DNA of 64,000 nucleotides from NCBI GenBank assembly GCA_001414345.1, contig LLCB01000014.1, forward strand, positions 124,001 through 188,000. The letters are read 5' to 3'. Within the stretch, counting starts at the first letter, position 1, and every line of letters starts with the position of its first letter. This DNA comes from Hymenoscyphus infarciens (lineage: Eukaryota; Ascomycota; Leotiomycetes; Helotiales; Helotiaceae). Of this stretch, positions 1 through 11,662 are shown piece by piece. The notes under the pieces were generated by a model, which was not told where the DNA came from, ran no database searches, and saw only the letters and a program-made list of their open reading frames with translations. A program made the position numbers and the translations under genes.

Positions 1-720
1 TAGCTTGATATTGGCGATATCCAGAGTCCGTTTCCGTATTAGTTCTGGAGATAGCCCGCCAAAACAAATCCATTTCCAATCAACGAAGAGCTCAAAAGAG
101 CGAGATATTCTCCATCTCGATGCTTACACCCGGGGGCACATCCGGAACTCAACCACGCTTCCCCTTCCCATTGGCTGCCAGCTACGTGGTAAACCCCCAC
201 CAGCACACGGCCTCCAAAAAGATCTTTCTCCTATTGATTTCAAGCTCTATGTTTTGAAATAACAAATAGACTTTTTTGGAGATTTGATATGCTTTTAATA
301 AATCATTCGATGAAAATCCGTCATAGTCACTAAATGAATGGAAATTAGTTCTGAACCCTCGTCTATTCGGAGGTAACCTACGAAGAACAATAACTTCTAT
401 TGGTAGGTGACCTACTGATAGCTGACAGGTGATAGCGGACATGTTCGAGGAGAATCCTTTAACATTTATAAACAAAGAATTCTCAACCTTGTATCACAGG
501 AGAAATCTAAACAGAATCAGCGTTTTCACAATGATTTTTCACGCTAATATGAATCTTCTCTCTCCTAGCACTTAGGGTTTTTGTTTTCAAATACTGAAAT
601 ACCAAGGTAACGATTTCCGCACAAGATTTACTACAAGACAGTGCTGGCGATCATAGAGTCCAGCTTCACTTCTCTCACACGACTACCACTATCTTGCATT
701 ACTTTTGCAACGGGAACAAA
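1..720. other. no supported gene
   Basis: Both strands hold only short reading frames without convincing ATG starts, splice sites or motifs. The short frames at 5-262 and 182-475 overlap each other on opposite strands. I see nothing recognisable. Confidence 0.5.
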
Positions 721-975
721 TCAACAAACATCCCTCTCTTCTTTATCTTGCTCTTCTATCTGCTTCCAAGCTAACTCCGCGAAATCCTTACATCGGTCAT
801 TCTCTACTTCCTTGTCATAGATCAAGAAAATCAATTCTATACGACTTGTCGCACCAAAACCTACGACTTGGACAGTTTGCTTCAGGGTCTCTTCAAGTTT
901 CGAGCTGATCCTTTTCCCGTTCCGCTTTTTGGGTGCCAGTTCAAGAGGTGCCTGGGAAGTTGGCTTGTTCACCAT
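721..975 (-). pseudogene. relic or small gene related to the 2983-3489 protein
   Basis: From the first in-frame ATG at 975 this frame encodes about 84 residues; it stays open upstream to 1209 without an ATG. The stretch IELIFLIYDKEV followed by a Phe-x-Glu-x-Ala pattern lines up with VQLAFFIYHEEV and FIEFA in the protein encoded at 2983-3489. The shared pattern is Arg-[IV]-x-Leu-x-Phe-x-Ile-Tyr-x-x-Glu-Val, then Arg, then Phe-x-Glu. The similarity covers only about 35 residues and the rest does not align, so this is either a decayed second copy or a diverged relative with missing upstream exons. Function unknown. Confidence 0.35.
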
Positions 976-1209
976 TTTCTCTCTAATAAACTTAAAACTG
1001 TGAGAGCGGCTAAGGAATTTGATGCTTTCGACGCGTAACTTAAAGAACAAGCGAGACTTAGGTAGACTTGGATTAGGTCTAGGCTTGATCTTAAACCAAG
1101 ACCACCCACCTAGTGACGTAACAAGTTTTCTAGAAAAAGAGTTGTATTTTGAGAGGTGGCCCAGTAGGGATTCATAGAGTTTCGTCAGAGGCAGAGAGAT
1201 TTCGTACAC

Positions 1210-2982
1210 CTATATTAGTAACTCGTGTTCCTAGCCTACTTTTTACTAGGAACATCTGAAGATTGAAAAGTGCTTAATACTAGAAAAACGAGTTACGCAC
1301 TCTATTATATTAGAATAACCACGCTTTCTAAGATTAAGATATTAGAGTACATTTACTCGAATTCTTCAAGGAATTAATTCTAGAAAGCATATCTCTATTC
1401 CAGGTGAGAAAGGAAAGGGAATAGTTACAGGGTAAGCTATGTTTACAAGCTCGGCAATCAGAGTGTCTAGTGCTTCGCAACTTAGCTTTCCAAGCGAGGT
1501 TTCGATCGCTTCCTTTCCTTTCTATTCATTCGTTGCTACAAAGTGGAAGAATCTTTCGATGAGCATGGTATCGTTCTACGGTGGATTAAGAAGTTTGATT
1601 CCGGTTTCGAAAGGAATTTCGGAGTAACTAAAGAGTCTTATATCCTCTTGTGGCAGATCAGTTCTTTCCCTCACTTTATGCTCAAAACGCGCTGTGTCAT
1701 TTCCTGGCCACAGTTTCTATTGCCAAGTGTAATTGCAGCTGAATCAAAGTTTGTATCTTCAAGGTTTACTCTTGTTTCTATAAAAATTACTAGTTTGAAA
1801 TAGATATAGATACAGCATATCTACGCGCATAGTCCATGGTGTTCCTGATAGCATCTGAGAGAGCTTTTCCTAGTAATACGGCCTTCTACCCCGAAGGATG
1901 CACCTATGGTGGACGGATAATGAAATTCGACGAGTTATGTAGTAAGGCAGCATACGCACTGTGGAAAAACTTGGTGACTATGGGTAACTGCTGACCAGGG
2001 TTTTGAAAGTCACACACAAGCGAGTAGCGGCCATAATTACGATAATGTCCAAAGACTTGTATGAGAAGTTGCGAACAGCTGGAATTTATAGTATATGAGG
2101 GTTAGTGGAAGCTTCTGTAGCCGTTAGTATCTTAGTTCAACTGATTATGACTGTGGACCTTTCCAGAAAGGATACTAAAAACTGATGACGTAAACTAGAC
2201 CAGCTTAATGATTTATGAAAATTGTAGAATATACGGTAAAATCAGCGTGTATATCGTTACCTAGCTAGACCCAAGAAATCATGGGTAGCGCTATCACCCC
2301 CATCCTATTGAATGTGCATTCCAAATAGAGCCCAAGTTTGCTGAATCAGGAAATGGAGCGTTGATTCCACGCTTGGCGGCCTTTCTTTTCTGATTTGCCA
2401 TGAAACAGCGCGATAGTTCAATAGTTGTCTTTAAAAATTAAGCTATTGTTTTTATTGCCGGTAGTTGTTTTACTGTTCACAGAATAGCATTATATAAATG
2501 GTAGTACCCCTTGTCACAGGTAAATTGTGGCAGGAAAAGGAGGGAGGGAGTATTCACCTTAAGTTTCCCTCAAAAACTGTAGTTTGAGTCAGCAACTTTT
2601 AGGTATGGTTCATTCATGATGGCAATTGGGCTTTGCCATCATTGACTCTTTGCTTTGCTGTAAACTATACAATTCTTGTTTTCTTTGCGTTTGGCAATCG
2701 AGTCACTTTTCCTTCGTGGATTTCTAGGAACACGGCAATACTCAATTCAGAAATAAAACTCATAATAACGTGTTTTTTGATCCGCTTCACTCCATATAAG
2801 TCATTTGGTATTTGTCCATATGTGCTATAAGTTGAACGATTTCATACCGCTAGCTCATAAGTTCTCACAACACCTCTCCCAAGAGATCATTTTCCAAGAC
2901 AATACACTCCTCTTACCTACAAAAACGGCATTTATTCAAAGTTGTCTCTTTCATATTTTCCCTCGACACTCGCATTCTCAAA
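1210..2982. other. no supported gene
   Basis: This 1.8-kb stretch has overlapping short open frames (for example 1439-1627 and 1543-1803) without homology I recognise. AT-rich intergenic DNA, possibly with old gene debris. Confidence 0.4.
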
Positions 2983-3489
2983 ATGCCAAACACCCAAGCT
3001 CCAGTCCTAAACCCCAGTATCATCTCCTACATCCCCTCCATCCCACTCAACACAACCGACCCCCCACGTGACATTCCCCTCTCAGACACCATCACCATCC
3101 AAGTCCAATGGAAAGAAAGCAGCGACAACCGCATCTTCGCGAAGGTGTTTTGGACCTCTCAACCTAGTACCAAGCCATCGATACAGAAGAACAAGATTGG
3201 ACACGCATACAATCCCGATATCCAGTTCAGCGCACTTGGGTGTATGAACCGCGTGCAATTGGCTTTCTTCATTTATCATGAGGAGGTGGGACGTGGCCGA
3301 CGCCGGGTTTTTATCGAGTTTGCTAGGGCAACAAATGTGGATGATAATAGGAAGAAGAATTCGGGGCAGTTTGTGAAATTGGAGGATTTGGAGGAGATGG
3401 ATTGTGTTGTTGAGTTTAAGAGCTTTCCGACTATTGGAAGTGGAGGTGGATCAGGTTCACTAGTAAAAGAAACTCGAAGTGGGAGGTGA
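2983..3489 (+). CDS. small hypothetical protein, 168 aa
   Basis: Single-exon frame with a good fungal start context (CAAAATGCC) ending in TGA. Use of C-ending codons in the N-terminal half is typical of a real fungal gene and unlike the AT-rich flank. The N-terminus is Pro/Ile/Thr-rich. A middle hydrophobic stretch (VQLAFFIYHEEV, about residues 94-105) is followed by an Arg-rich patch, and the C-terminal part is acidic and then Gly/Ser-rich (GSGGGSGS). There is no signal peptide or clear membrane segment. I do not recognise the family; a relative lies at 721-975 on the other strand. It converges on the membrane-protein gene at 3826-4617. Confidence 0.72.
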   Translation: MPNTQAPVLNPSIISYIPSIPLNTTDPPRDIPLSDTITIQVQWKESSDNRIFAKVFWTSQPSTKPSIQKNKIGHAYNPDIQFSALGCMNRVQLAFFIYHEEVGRGRRRVFIEFARATNVDDNRKKNSGQFVKLEDLEEMDCVVEFKSFPTIGSGGGSGSLVKETRSGR

Positions 3490-3825
3490 TGGAGGGTGTT
3501 CTCGAACATATTTATTAGCGAAAATAACACATGCGTTGAGTTTCGGGATTTTCATGTCTTACGCTAGGTGGAGGTGCCTGGAATGATTGAAAACATCCTC
3601 CCAAATATAGATCAGAGGCCTTTCGAAAGACAGTGAACAAGAAAACGAAGAGGAGCCCTCTACCAACAGAAGAGAAAACATTATTGGAATGGAGCGTGTA
3701 AAGTATTAAATAACAATTAGAACAAAATTCCATGCAGAAAAGTTTCAACAAGCATAGAACAACAAGGTATCACGTATCAAAAATGAAACAAAAATCCAAC
3801 GCTTGAACCAATCGCGATTATCCCC

Positions 3826-4617
3826 TCAATCGTCAATCGTCGACATATTTCCCCTCGCACTCCTCCCAGACCTTCGACTCCCACTGGCATTGCTGTCCCC
3901 GTACCTACTACTCCCCCAAGCATGAACAGAAGGACCCCTCCTCCTCCTCGGTATCCCGAAGATAATATCAAAACAAGTCCAATTCCAGTTCCTCTCCCCA
4001 CTTCTCCTCCTAGTCCAACTCCTATATCCCACCCCTCTCTCACTTCTACTTTCCCCAACATCAAATCCCAAGTCGTCATCTCTCGCTCGTCGATGACTTC
4101 TCGCACTCCTCCTCGTGCGAGACGGTTTCCCCACTCGGTTATGTTGTCGTTTCCACTCACTCCCTCCACCACCCCGTTGTCGCATTTCGGAAGAGTAGTA
4201 TGAATCCGACGATCGAGAACGGTAGTCGCGGGAGTCGTAAGAGGTATCGGAGTCGTAATCTCTGGATTGGGATTGCACACGGCAACGCCAAAGAAGCCAG
4301 AGGAGGACAAGAAAGCCGAGAATTGAACCGATAACGGCGCCAGCTACTGCCCCTCGGCTGGAATCTTCGCCTACGGGTGTGACGAGGGAGTATGTTGGTT
4401 CGGGATTTGACGGGTCTGTCGTTGTTGCTGGGAAATTGGGTGCTGTTGATGGTGCGGGTTGGGGTGGAGGGGTGTTTTGGTTCGATCCAAGTTGGATTAC
4501 TGTGGTGTAAACAGTAAGACCGCGGGTTATGGTCATAGTAATTTGGGGTGCGGCTCCAGCATTTTGTCTTTCGTCGAGGGAGTCTGGAATATGCTGAGGC
4601 TGGAGAAGTGGTGCCAT
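3826..4617 (-). CDS. single-pass membrane protein with Ser/Arg-rich cytosolic tail, 263 aa
   Basis: One uninterrupted frame from ATG at 4617 to TGA at 3826. Residues 50-85 are Pro/Thr/Ser-rich. A strongly hydrophobic segment at about residues 89-110 begins with a small-residue run (GAVAGAVIGSILGFL) and is followed by Arg-Cys-Arg, which by the positive-inside rule puts the C-terminus in the cytosol. The roughly 150-residue tail is rich in Ser, Asp, Tyr and Arg, with repeated Arg-Asp-Tyr and Ser-Arg-Arg motifs. This is the layout of the many fungal type I-like proteins loosely called mid2-like or WSC-like sensors, but I see no WSC cysteines and no clear N-terminal signal peptide, so the topology is inferred. 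Long open frames on the opposite strand here are shadows of its codon bias. Confidence 0.78.
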   Translation of the reverse strand: MAPLLQPQHIPDSLDERQNAGAAPQITMTITRGLTVYTTVIQLGSNQNTPPPQPAPSTAPNFPATTTDPSNPEPTYSLVTPVGEDSSRGAVAGAVIGSILGFLVLLWLLWRCRVQSQSRDYDSDTSYDSRDYRSRSSDSYYSSEMRQRGGGGSEWKRQHNRVGKPSRTRRSARSHRRARDDDLGFDVGESRSERGVGYRSWTRRRSGERNWNWTCFDIIFGIPRRRRGPSVHAWGSSRYGDSNASGSRRSGRSARGNMSTIDD

Positions 4618-5161
4618 TTTTTTGTTGGTTTTCTGTCACACAATTGCTTGGGAATTGGTGCGACAATCGCTCTTTGCTCACAACCCCTCGATGCCGGATT
4701 GAAGATTAATCGAGACGAAAAGCTTCATTCCAACATCTGGACATCTTCAGCGATTTATGTCCGCCCAAGGAGAGTTCCGTGCTCCACATAAATTGATGTC
4801 CTCGCCCGACTTGAAGTGCAGCTTCGTACATTCGGTGAGCAAAAGAAGCCCAATTGAGACTTCATATCACAAACGCGGGGCATCGCCAGATTATAGCTGG
4901 TCTTTGATAAGATGTGAGTGCTCTATAAGCTTATTGAATGAGATCTAGGGGGCTTGCATATGCAATCAAAAGCAGCATAATTTTGAGGTCATGATGCATG
5001 GTGACGAATGATTGTCCAATGAGGAGAGGTAATGGTTGAAATGCAAACGAAATCATATCCGTCCAATAACATGAAGGTGGGATGAGACCAGAAAGCGAGC
5101 ATCGGTATGGAACCCCTCTTCGGGAGTTAAATTGATAACCCGAACTCGGGTGTATAAATGC
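4618..5161. other. intergenic, no supported gene
   Basis: Spacer between the start of the membrane-protein gene and the 3' end of the Zn2Cys6 gene. No motif recognised. Confidence 0.5.
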
Positions 5162-7521
5162 TCAGCTAAAATATTGATTGTCTTGATTGTTAAAAGCTGG
5201 GAGATCTCCATCCATGATGGTATTCCAATAAGTCCAGTCGTCCAACGTGATTTCTGGCATTTCAACGTCTGGATATCCGGGATCCATCACACCGACGTAC
5301 TGATTGACTGTCTGGCCATAATTGTTTGGTTGCACTGGGGCGGATGGATACTCCAATCTGTGAGTTATCGCAGAACTGGGCACCTCGATCCGAGTGATAT
5401 TTGAAGGCTGAGAAAGGTCCGAACCGCTCCGTTGCTCACGCAACTGTGTGATAAAGGAAGGAGGGGTAGTGTGGTATGGGCCTTGTGTTGCCAGGCCTGC
5501 TTCTTCCCTTTTTCGCCACGCTTTTAGACACAAATTTCCAGTTGCGACATACAGTGCATTTTTAGTATTTGTGATCATATCGCTGTGGTAATCATAGGCA
5601 AGTTGCACCTGTTTCCATGCCCGCTCCACTTCTTCGCCCGACACCCTGTTTCGAAGTTCGCTGAGGGTGTAGATGAATGCGTCGAGTTGGAAGTAGTGCT
5701 GAATATGCCAGAGATAACCCCGAATAGCTTTGACAGTTTGGCCCAAACTGTCAATCTCGAGCTCTTGCACACATAATCCGAACAAAATATCCTTATCAGC
5801 TTGAGACATATTGGCCCCTTTATCAGGATATTGACGAGGATGACGGGCCATGATTCTCAAAGAACAGATAACACTTTTGGCAGCATAGATGGCAATTAAG
5901 TGTAATGGAATTGAGGCATCGCAGTACCGAACAAATTTTTCTTCCAGGGTTTTCTCCATCGCATCAATTACTTGGAACTTCTCATTGATCGTTTCCGGGT
6001 TGCTAGTTGCGGTACGCCATCTATCTCCTTTATTTCGCATTAACTGGGCGACCTCAAATCGAAGACAGCAGAAGAGCATTTCTGTAGCCCCAGCCTTTTC
6101 CGTCGGAGGTTCAGTCATAGCCGGGCTCAAGTCGCTGTCGCTTATGTTGAGGGGGATTTTGGTGTCAAATTTGGCAAGCCAAGCGGGAAAGCCAGCGCCT
6201 GCAAGTTTGGAAGCATTGCCATCGAGAAAGACAATTTGCCACCATGTTCGTCTTCGCATTTCGGCATCGAATGGAGACATTTTGTAACGAGAGCCATCGC
6301 GATGAAGGCCAAGTCGTTGAGCAATGCGTACTGCAGAGCCGGTAAGAACCCACATCGCATGAGCATCGTAGAACTTTTGGGCTCCGAGCTAGTTTTTTCG
6401 TTAGCACATTCTATGGTCCCAGGAAGGCATACATTGTCCCAAAATATCCCCAAAAACAACATACGAAAGAAAGAGTACTGTAGAACGTCTCGAATTTGAA
6501 TCATAGGAAGGAGATAATAGGCTTACAAGATAAAGTGCAAATGCTTGGAGGGTTGAAATGTTCAAAGACTTTAGAAACTTGGAGTTGATCAACGCCTGTT
6601 GAGTAGCGTGAGAGTATTTTCTGACCAAATTTGACCTTGAATCCCCAAACATATTTTCGCAATCCTCATTAGTCAGAGATGTAACAGCAAGCATGTAAAA
6701 AGCAAACATCAACGCTTCAGTGGACCGTGAGACGTTCTCCAGATCCCCGCTAGCATCGAGAATTGTCTGCTGCATTGTAGGAGCATGAAACATCTTTACC
6801 AATGGATTGACGTTGACCAGGAAGGTCTGCCAAAGCTTGAATATGTGCACTGGTTGTGGATGTTGCGAGGTCAACATCTGTGGAGATGGGGAATGACCAA
6901 CGAGAAAGGACTCTGCATATGGGTACATGCTGTTTTCAGTTCCCTCATCATCCGAGGAAACTGACCCATGAAGAGTATCCTTTGGATCTTCTATCTCTTC
7001 CCTTAGATTTTCCCAAAGGGTACTCGTATTTGTTAGCAAGTGTTGGTTGGGAAAGGAAGAGAGGCTTACTTTTCTACGTAATGAGATTCGCCTTTGTTTG
7101 TAAATAATGCTCCAGTCTCGGCATTAGGTGCTCTTGGAACTGCCATGGTAATTGATTGGTGCTGATGACCACCGTAATCTCGATTGGGAGTGAACCCGTG
7201 AGGAGGGTCTACACTTCCTTCTTCAGCACCTTCTTCCTCGTCCTCCTCAGTCTTCACACCGTGATTTCTCAGAAGTTGTTCGTATCTTCGGATTTTAGCC
7301 ATCAAATCGGTATCCGTGACCTTTTTCCTTCGTCGTCGAGGGAGAGTTGGAGCACTCTGAACACACTCAGTTCGTGCTTTGATACAGTTCGAACATGGTT
7401 TCTGACGATCGCAGCGGACCTTGCGTTGTTGACATAGAATACAACTATGGCCTCTGGTGATTTTAGGTGCCGAATATGAGTTCGGCTCCGGCTCCGGGGC
7501 CTTGCCCGAAGAGACAATCAT
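5162..7521 (-). CDS. Zn2Cys6 fungal transcription factor, 724 aa, three exons
   Basis: Exons 7521-7070, 7022-6527 and 6388-5162 join in frame to 724 codons plus TGA. Introns are 47 bp (donor GTAAGC, branch GCTAAC) and 138 bp (donor GTAAGC, branch TGCTAAC, acceptor CTAG). The ATG at 7521 was chosen because the frame upstream begins with no ATG. The N-terminus carries a binuclear zinc cluster, Cys27-x2-Cys30-x6-Cys37-x5-Cys43-x2-Cys46-x6-Cys53, followed by a basic linker (PRRRRKK). The rest is a fungal-specific transcription factor (middle homology) domain with the marks SAVRIAQRLGLHRDG and EMRRRTWWQI at the start of exon 3. It is transcribed divergently from the MFS gene at 8257, so it probably regulates that transporter; this is inferred from layout only. 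A disabled paralogue lies at 46783-48880. Confidence 0.92.
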
Positions 7522-7761
7522 CGTTGACTTGCAGGTATGTCTTCTCTTTTTGCTCGGGCCTTTGGATTTTGGCACGGAGAAGCGAGGGTGGATTTTTGCT
7601 GCTATTTTTCGTGGCCTTACATATGAGGCAGCAACATAGGAGATGTGTCTTGATTTTTGCCCTGTGCTGTTGTTCCCTGATGTTGGTCGCCAAGCCGAGA
7701 ACTGCTGCTGCTACCAACAGCTATCAACACGCGCTGGATACCGGCAGGTTCGATAATGTGA

Positions 7762-7785
7762 AGTTGTCAAGTTGTCAAGTTGTCA
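7762..7785. repeat. three tandem AGTTGTCA units in the divergent promoter
   Basis: Three perfect head-to-tail 8-bp units lie between the regulator and transporter start codons. They could be a protein-binding array or a simple duplication; nothing here decides. Confidence 0.7.
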
Positions 7786-7824
7786 TGGTCAAACTGATCA
7801 TTGAGGCGTTTGGTCGTCAAAGCC

Positions 7825-7853
7825 CGGGTCCGCCAGACCTATTTTCGGGTCCG
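7825..7853. promoter_or_regulatory. two CGGGTCCG boxes (CGG-N2-CCG) spaced 21 bp
   Basis: CGGGTCCG occurs at 7825-7832 and again at 7846-7853, start to start 21 bp, about two helical turns. Each is an inverted CGG pair with a 2-bp gap, and a CCG-N3-CCG direct pair follows at 7863-7871. Zn2Cys6 dimers bind CGG triplets whose spacing differs by family. Position between a zinc-cluster regulator and a transporter makes these candidate operators for both genes. A 2-bp gap is shorter than in the best-known sites, so the call is an inference. Confidence 0.45.
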
Positions 7854-8256
7854 AACTAGTTTCCGAGCCCGTCAGCGCAACGCTCCTTCAGGGAATTTTT
7901 CACGACACGACAATTTCAAGAGAGACCATACCTAATCTTTGTCTGACTCTACCTAAGTAGGTACGAGGTGTAGCTTAGCTACCTAGGTACATCTTCCATC
8001 TTACGCCGCACAACTCTCCCTCGCGGGTTTAAAGTGCCCGAGAGCCCTAGAGCCAACCAGGTCGCTCGCCGAAAGGTGCAGCGGGTGGTAGATATTCCCT
8101 TCTTTCCTTCCTTGTGCCTAGGTATAAGAGTCGTGTAGCCTCCAATGATCTAGAATTTCGAGCCAAGCAAAGCTTCTTACGCTCCCAAGCATTTCTTATT
8201 CTTCCTCTTTCCTTCTCTTACCTAATTTGTCCAGCATTTCACGACATCATCTCATC

Positions 8257-10095
8257 ATGTCTAGTTCAATCAAAGAGCCGAAGATGTCAACCGAAGTCGA
8301 CATGGAGAAGGGAGTCTCGGCTGGAAGCAAGGAAGAGGAGGAAGTGGTGTACCCAACATTCAAGAAGCTGGTATTGATCATGATTGCTCTGTATCTTTCT
8401 ATGTTTCTTGTCGCATTAGATCGCACAATCATAGGAACGGCGATTCCAAAAATCACAGACGATTTTCACAGCATTGACGATGTCGGATGGTACGCCTCAG
8501 CGTACTTAATTTGCATGTGTGCATTCCAACTCGTCTTCGGAAGAGTCTACACCTATTATTCGCCAAAATGGGTTTTGTTGTGGTCAATTCTTCTCTTTGA
8601 GATTGGAAGTGCAGTTTGTGGTTCTGCCCCCAACTCGATTGCTTTTATTATTGGACGTGCCATTTGTACGTCATTCCCCCAACAAATAAACGCTCAATAT
8701 GGCTGACAATTTTATATCTAGCTGGACTTGGCTCTGCGGGAATCTTCAGTGGTGTGATTATTATTATGGTTGTTTCAGTGCCCTTGCACAAGAGACCAAT
8801 GTTCCAAGGAGTTTTCGGTGCAGTCTTTGGTCTTGCGTCAGTTTTAGGGCCATTGGTGGGAGGAGCTTTCACAACCAACGTCTCCTGGAGATGGTGTTTC
8901 TACATCAACCTTCCCATTGGGGCCGTCGTTGTTGCAATTATTACCTTCATCCTCAAAACCCCTGCAAGCAAGAACACGGAATCCCTCAAAGTGCGAATAA
9001 TGAAGCTCGACCCTTTTGGAACCGCGGTCTTCCTCCCGGCTGTATTGTGCCTTCTATTGGCATTGCAATGGGGTGGAACAACTTACCCATGGGCAAGTTG
9101 GCGAATTATTCTTCTACTCGTTTTGGCAGGCGTTATGCTTTCTCTCTTTGCGGTCATTCAAGTCATGAGTGGTGACAACGCAACGGTCCCAGTACGTATC
9201 CTCAAGCAACGGAGCGTTCTCGCAGCCGCCTACTTCTCTGCCATTTCTCCCGGGTCCATGATGGTCATGATCTACTTTCTTCCTCTGTGGTTCCAGGCTA
9301 TCAAAGGTGCTTCGGCTGTTACCTCCGGAGTCGATACCCTTCCGTTGGTTCTTGCATTGGTTGCTGCTAGCATCATTGGCGGAGTCATTACCCAAAAAAC
9401 CGGCTATTACGTGGGCCAACTCTTAGCAAGCTCTGTTATATCGGCCATAGTAAGATTTAATTCCACTTAACATTGTGCCATTGCTAATTATATGTTAGGG
9501 TGCTGGACTTATCACTACTTTGACACCCGATAGCCCCTCGTCTAAATGGGTTGGTTATTTATTTATTTTCGGTTTCGGCTTGGGATTGGGAATGCAACAA
9601 CCTTCAATGGCCGCCCAGACATGTCTCAAAAACAAAGACGTCATGACGGGTGTCTCTCTTATGTTCTTCATGCAAGGACTTGGAGGCGCGATATGGACAT
9701 CAGTCGCGCAAACAATCTTCACACACGGCATCGTCAACAATTTCAGCAAGATCGCCAATGTCAGCGCTGCTCAAATCGTCAACACTGGCGCGACGCAACT
9801 TCGTAATGTTGTCCCTGCGGCTATGCTACCGCTTGCTTTGGACGCTTATAATGGCGCGCTTATGAATACACTCAGATTGGGGGTTGGACTTGCAGCTGCT
9901 GGTATTATTGGAGGCATCTTCATGGAATGGAAGAGTTTGAAGAATAAGTCTGAGGGTGGATTGGATGATAGCACAGCGGAAAAGACTGAGGAAGAGACTC
10001 TCAGATCTCAGAAGGATGACGGGACTCTAACAGATTTCGAGACTGTTGTCCCGAGCCGAACGAGCGCAGAGGGCACAACTGAAAAGGCACATTGA
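8257..10095 (+). CDS. MFS transporter, DHA (drug:H+ antiporter) type, 577 aa
   Basis: Exons 8257-8665, 8722-9449 and 9499-10095 splice in frame. Introns are 56 bp (GTACGT...CTAG) and 49 bp (GTAAGA, branch GCTAAT, TTAG). The start ATG lies 30 bases inside a longer open frame that lacks an earlier ATG; a TATAAG box sits near 8123. The protein has a short acidic cytosolic N-terminus and then many hydrophobic segments, about 14 by eye, which fits the 14-spanner DHA group. Family marks are [13 protein letters not shown] in the first segment, GRVYTYY in the first loop, and antiporter motif C-like [14 protein letters not shown]. The C-terminal tail is Glu/Lys/Thr-rich and cytosolic. It would export small toxic molecules or secondary metabolites from the plasma membrane; the substrate cannot be read from sequence. 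Head-to-head with the Zn2Cys6 gene. Confidence 0.93.
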
Positions 10096-10627
10096 GTTTT
10101 AGACACGAAGGCTCACTTCTTGTACTCTTTTACACAGAGCAGTTGGCGTTTGGGTAGAAAATTTGGCGATAGAGAATGTGTATAGTAATTGTAAATGGTG
10201 TAATTAGATAGTATATTGATACCCCCCTCTCAAAGCATAACCTAAATTTTCAAAATTGTGGATACCGGTCATGTGATACCTGGTAAAACTTTAGCTAGGA
10301 AACTAGAAACCCAGGAGATCAGTAAGCTACTAATTAACTCTAAGTTTATTGCAGGTAATGCACCTGTCCATTGGCATGTTTACAGCCCCCGAATGGGAAG
10401 GACGCATCACGTGCACACCTTTGACCCCCGCTCGGTTGGTTATCGGTGCTTTTTCTCCAACCCCAAGCTCAACCGATCTTTCATTGCAACCAGAATGTTT
10501 AGAATATTTCCAGTCGAATAATAGATAAGAACTCCAGCTGAAGACCTTAATAGGCTTAGCTCCGAAAATCGGCTCTACTATAACTTCTTTTAAATAACCG
10601 CAATCCTCTACTATAGGCATATAAAAC
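10096..10627. other. intergenic, no supported gene
   Basis: Downstream of the MFS gene. The open frame at 10258-10521 begins with GTG and lacks recognisable similarity. Confidence 0.5.
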
Positions 10628-11082
10628 TAACCAAACTCTAGCCCGTGCGACGGCTATTTCTAAGTACTGATTTAGCTCTTCTTAGAGTCGTAGAAGTTTA
10701 GTAGTATTCTTAAGATTTATAGTAAAAGAAAGTTAATAGATATTAAGATATTTAGTTGAAGTTATTTATCTATCTATTAAATCTATTAAAAGATATTAAT
10801 ACTAGAACTATTATTATAAAAAGACTTTTAATAAATTATTTATTAAAACCTATTAATAAGTTAATTTATAGAGATCTTTCGTAGATTAGCTAGTAAAAGT
10901 AACTTTATAATTAAAAATTTCTAGTAAATTCATTATAGTTTTATATTATTTAAATAGTTAGTTTTATTTTTAAAGAGTCTTCTAATGCTATAAATCTTAA
11001 GAATTTAGCTAAACTCCTACGACTCTAAGAAGAGCTAAGTCAGTACTTAGAAACAGCTGTCGCACGAGCCAGAGTTCAGTCA
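10628..11082. mobile_element. MITE-like element with ~95-bp terminal inverted repeats
   Basis: The left arm (10628-10730) and the reverse complement of the right arm (about 10985-11082) match nearly base for base. Both include GTGCGAC, TTTCTAAGTACTGA, TTAGCTCTTCTTAGAGTCG and TTCTTAAGATTTATAG. Most mismatches between the arms are transitions, as expected after RIP. The roughly 250-bp centre is AT-rich with no coding potential. The family is unassigned and I could not settle a target duplication. Confidence 0.8.
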
Positions 11083-11660
11083 AATTAGCATGCCCGTGGT
11101 CTAATCCTTAGTTGCCTTAGGCGACTCGCACTTGTCGCTATGCGATCAAGTTCTTATATCTGTTGCATATTAATACCCTCTTTTTCTTTAGCTTAGGCCT
11201 CTAAGATGATTTCGTCAAGACATAAACATGGTGTGGTCGTACGTAGGAGAAACTAGACCCCTTCAAACCTGGAAGTTTTCCCTCCAGGAAGGATTGATGG
11301 CTGAATGCACATGTACACAGTACTTCTGGTTTGATGTGACTGCACACAGCCACGTATAGTCTGCTACACATCTCTCGTTTATAAATACTATTCTACGGCT
11401 AAGTGCTGGTCTGATGTACTTTTTCACTTTGTTAAAAATATTTGTCTCCGTGAACGCTTTTGCCTTGTTGGTTCTCTCAGGGTTATAAGTTTCTTCTTTC
11501 ATGTCCATGGATATTAGGTATGCACTAACCATTCAAAGCTGTTGTAGCTAATGATTGGCTGTATATTGATGCAAGGGAGATATGGTCGCCAAAACAGACT
11601 GGGTTAAAAGGATTGGAGTTCGTGTTCTTTTTCTGCCATTTGAATTTCCTCCGGCTAATA
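11083..11660. other. no supported gene
   Basis: Short open frames only, such as 11263-11532 on minus. The end of this stretch may hold the missing first part of the kelch pseudogene. Confidence 0.4.
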
Positions 11661-11662
11661 AG

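Noticed and set aside
3777..4310. Long alternative frames over the membrane-protein gene, both strands
   Set aside because: Shadow frames; only the 3826-4617 minus frame has a sensible transmembrane layout and ATG.
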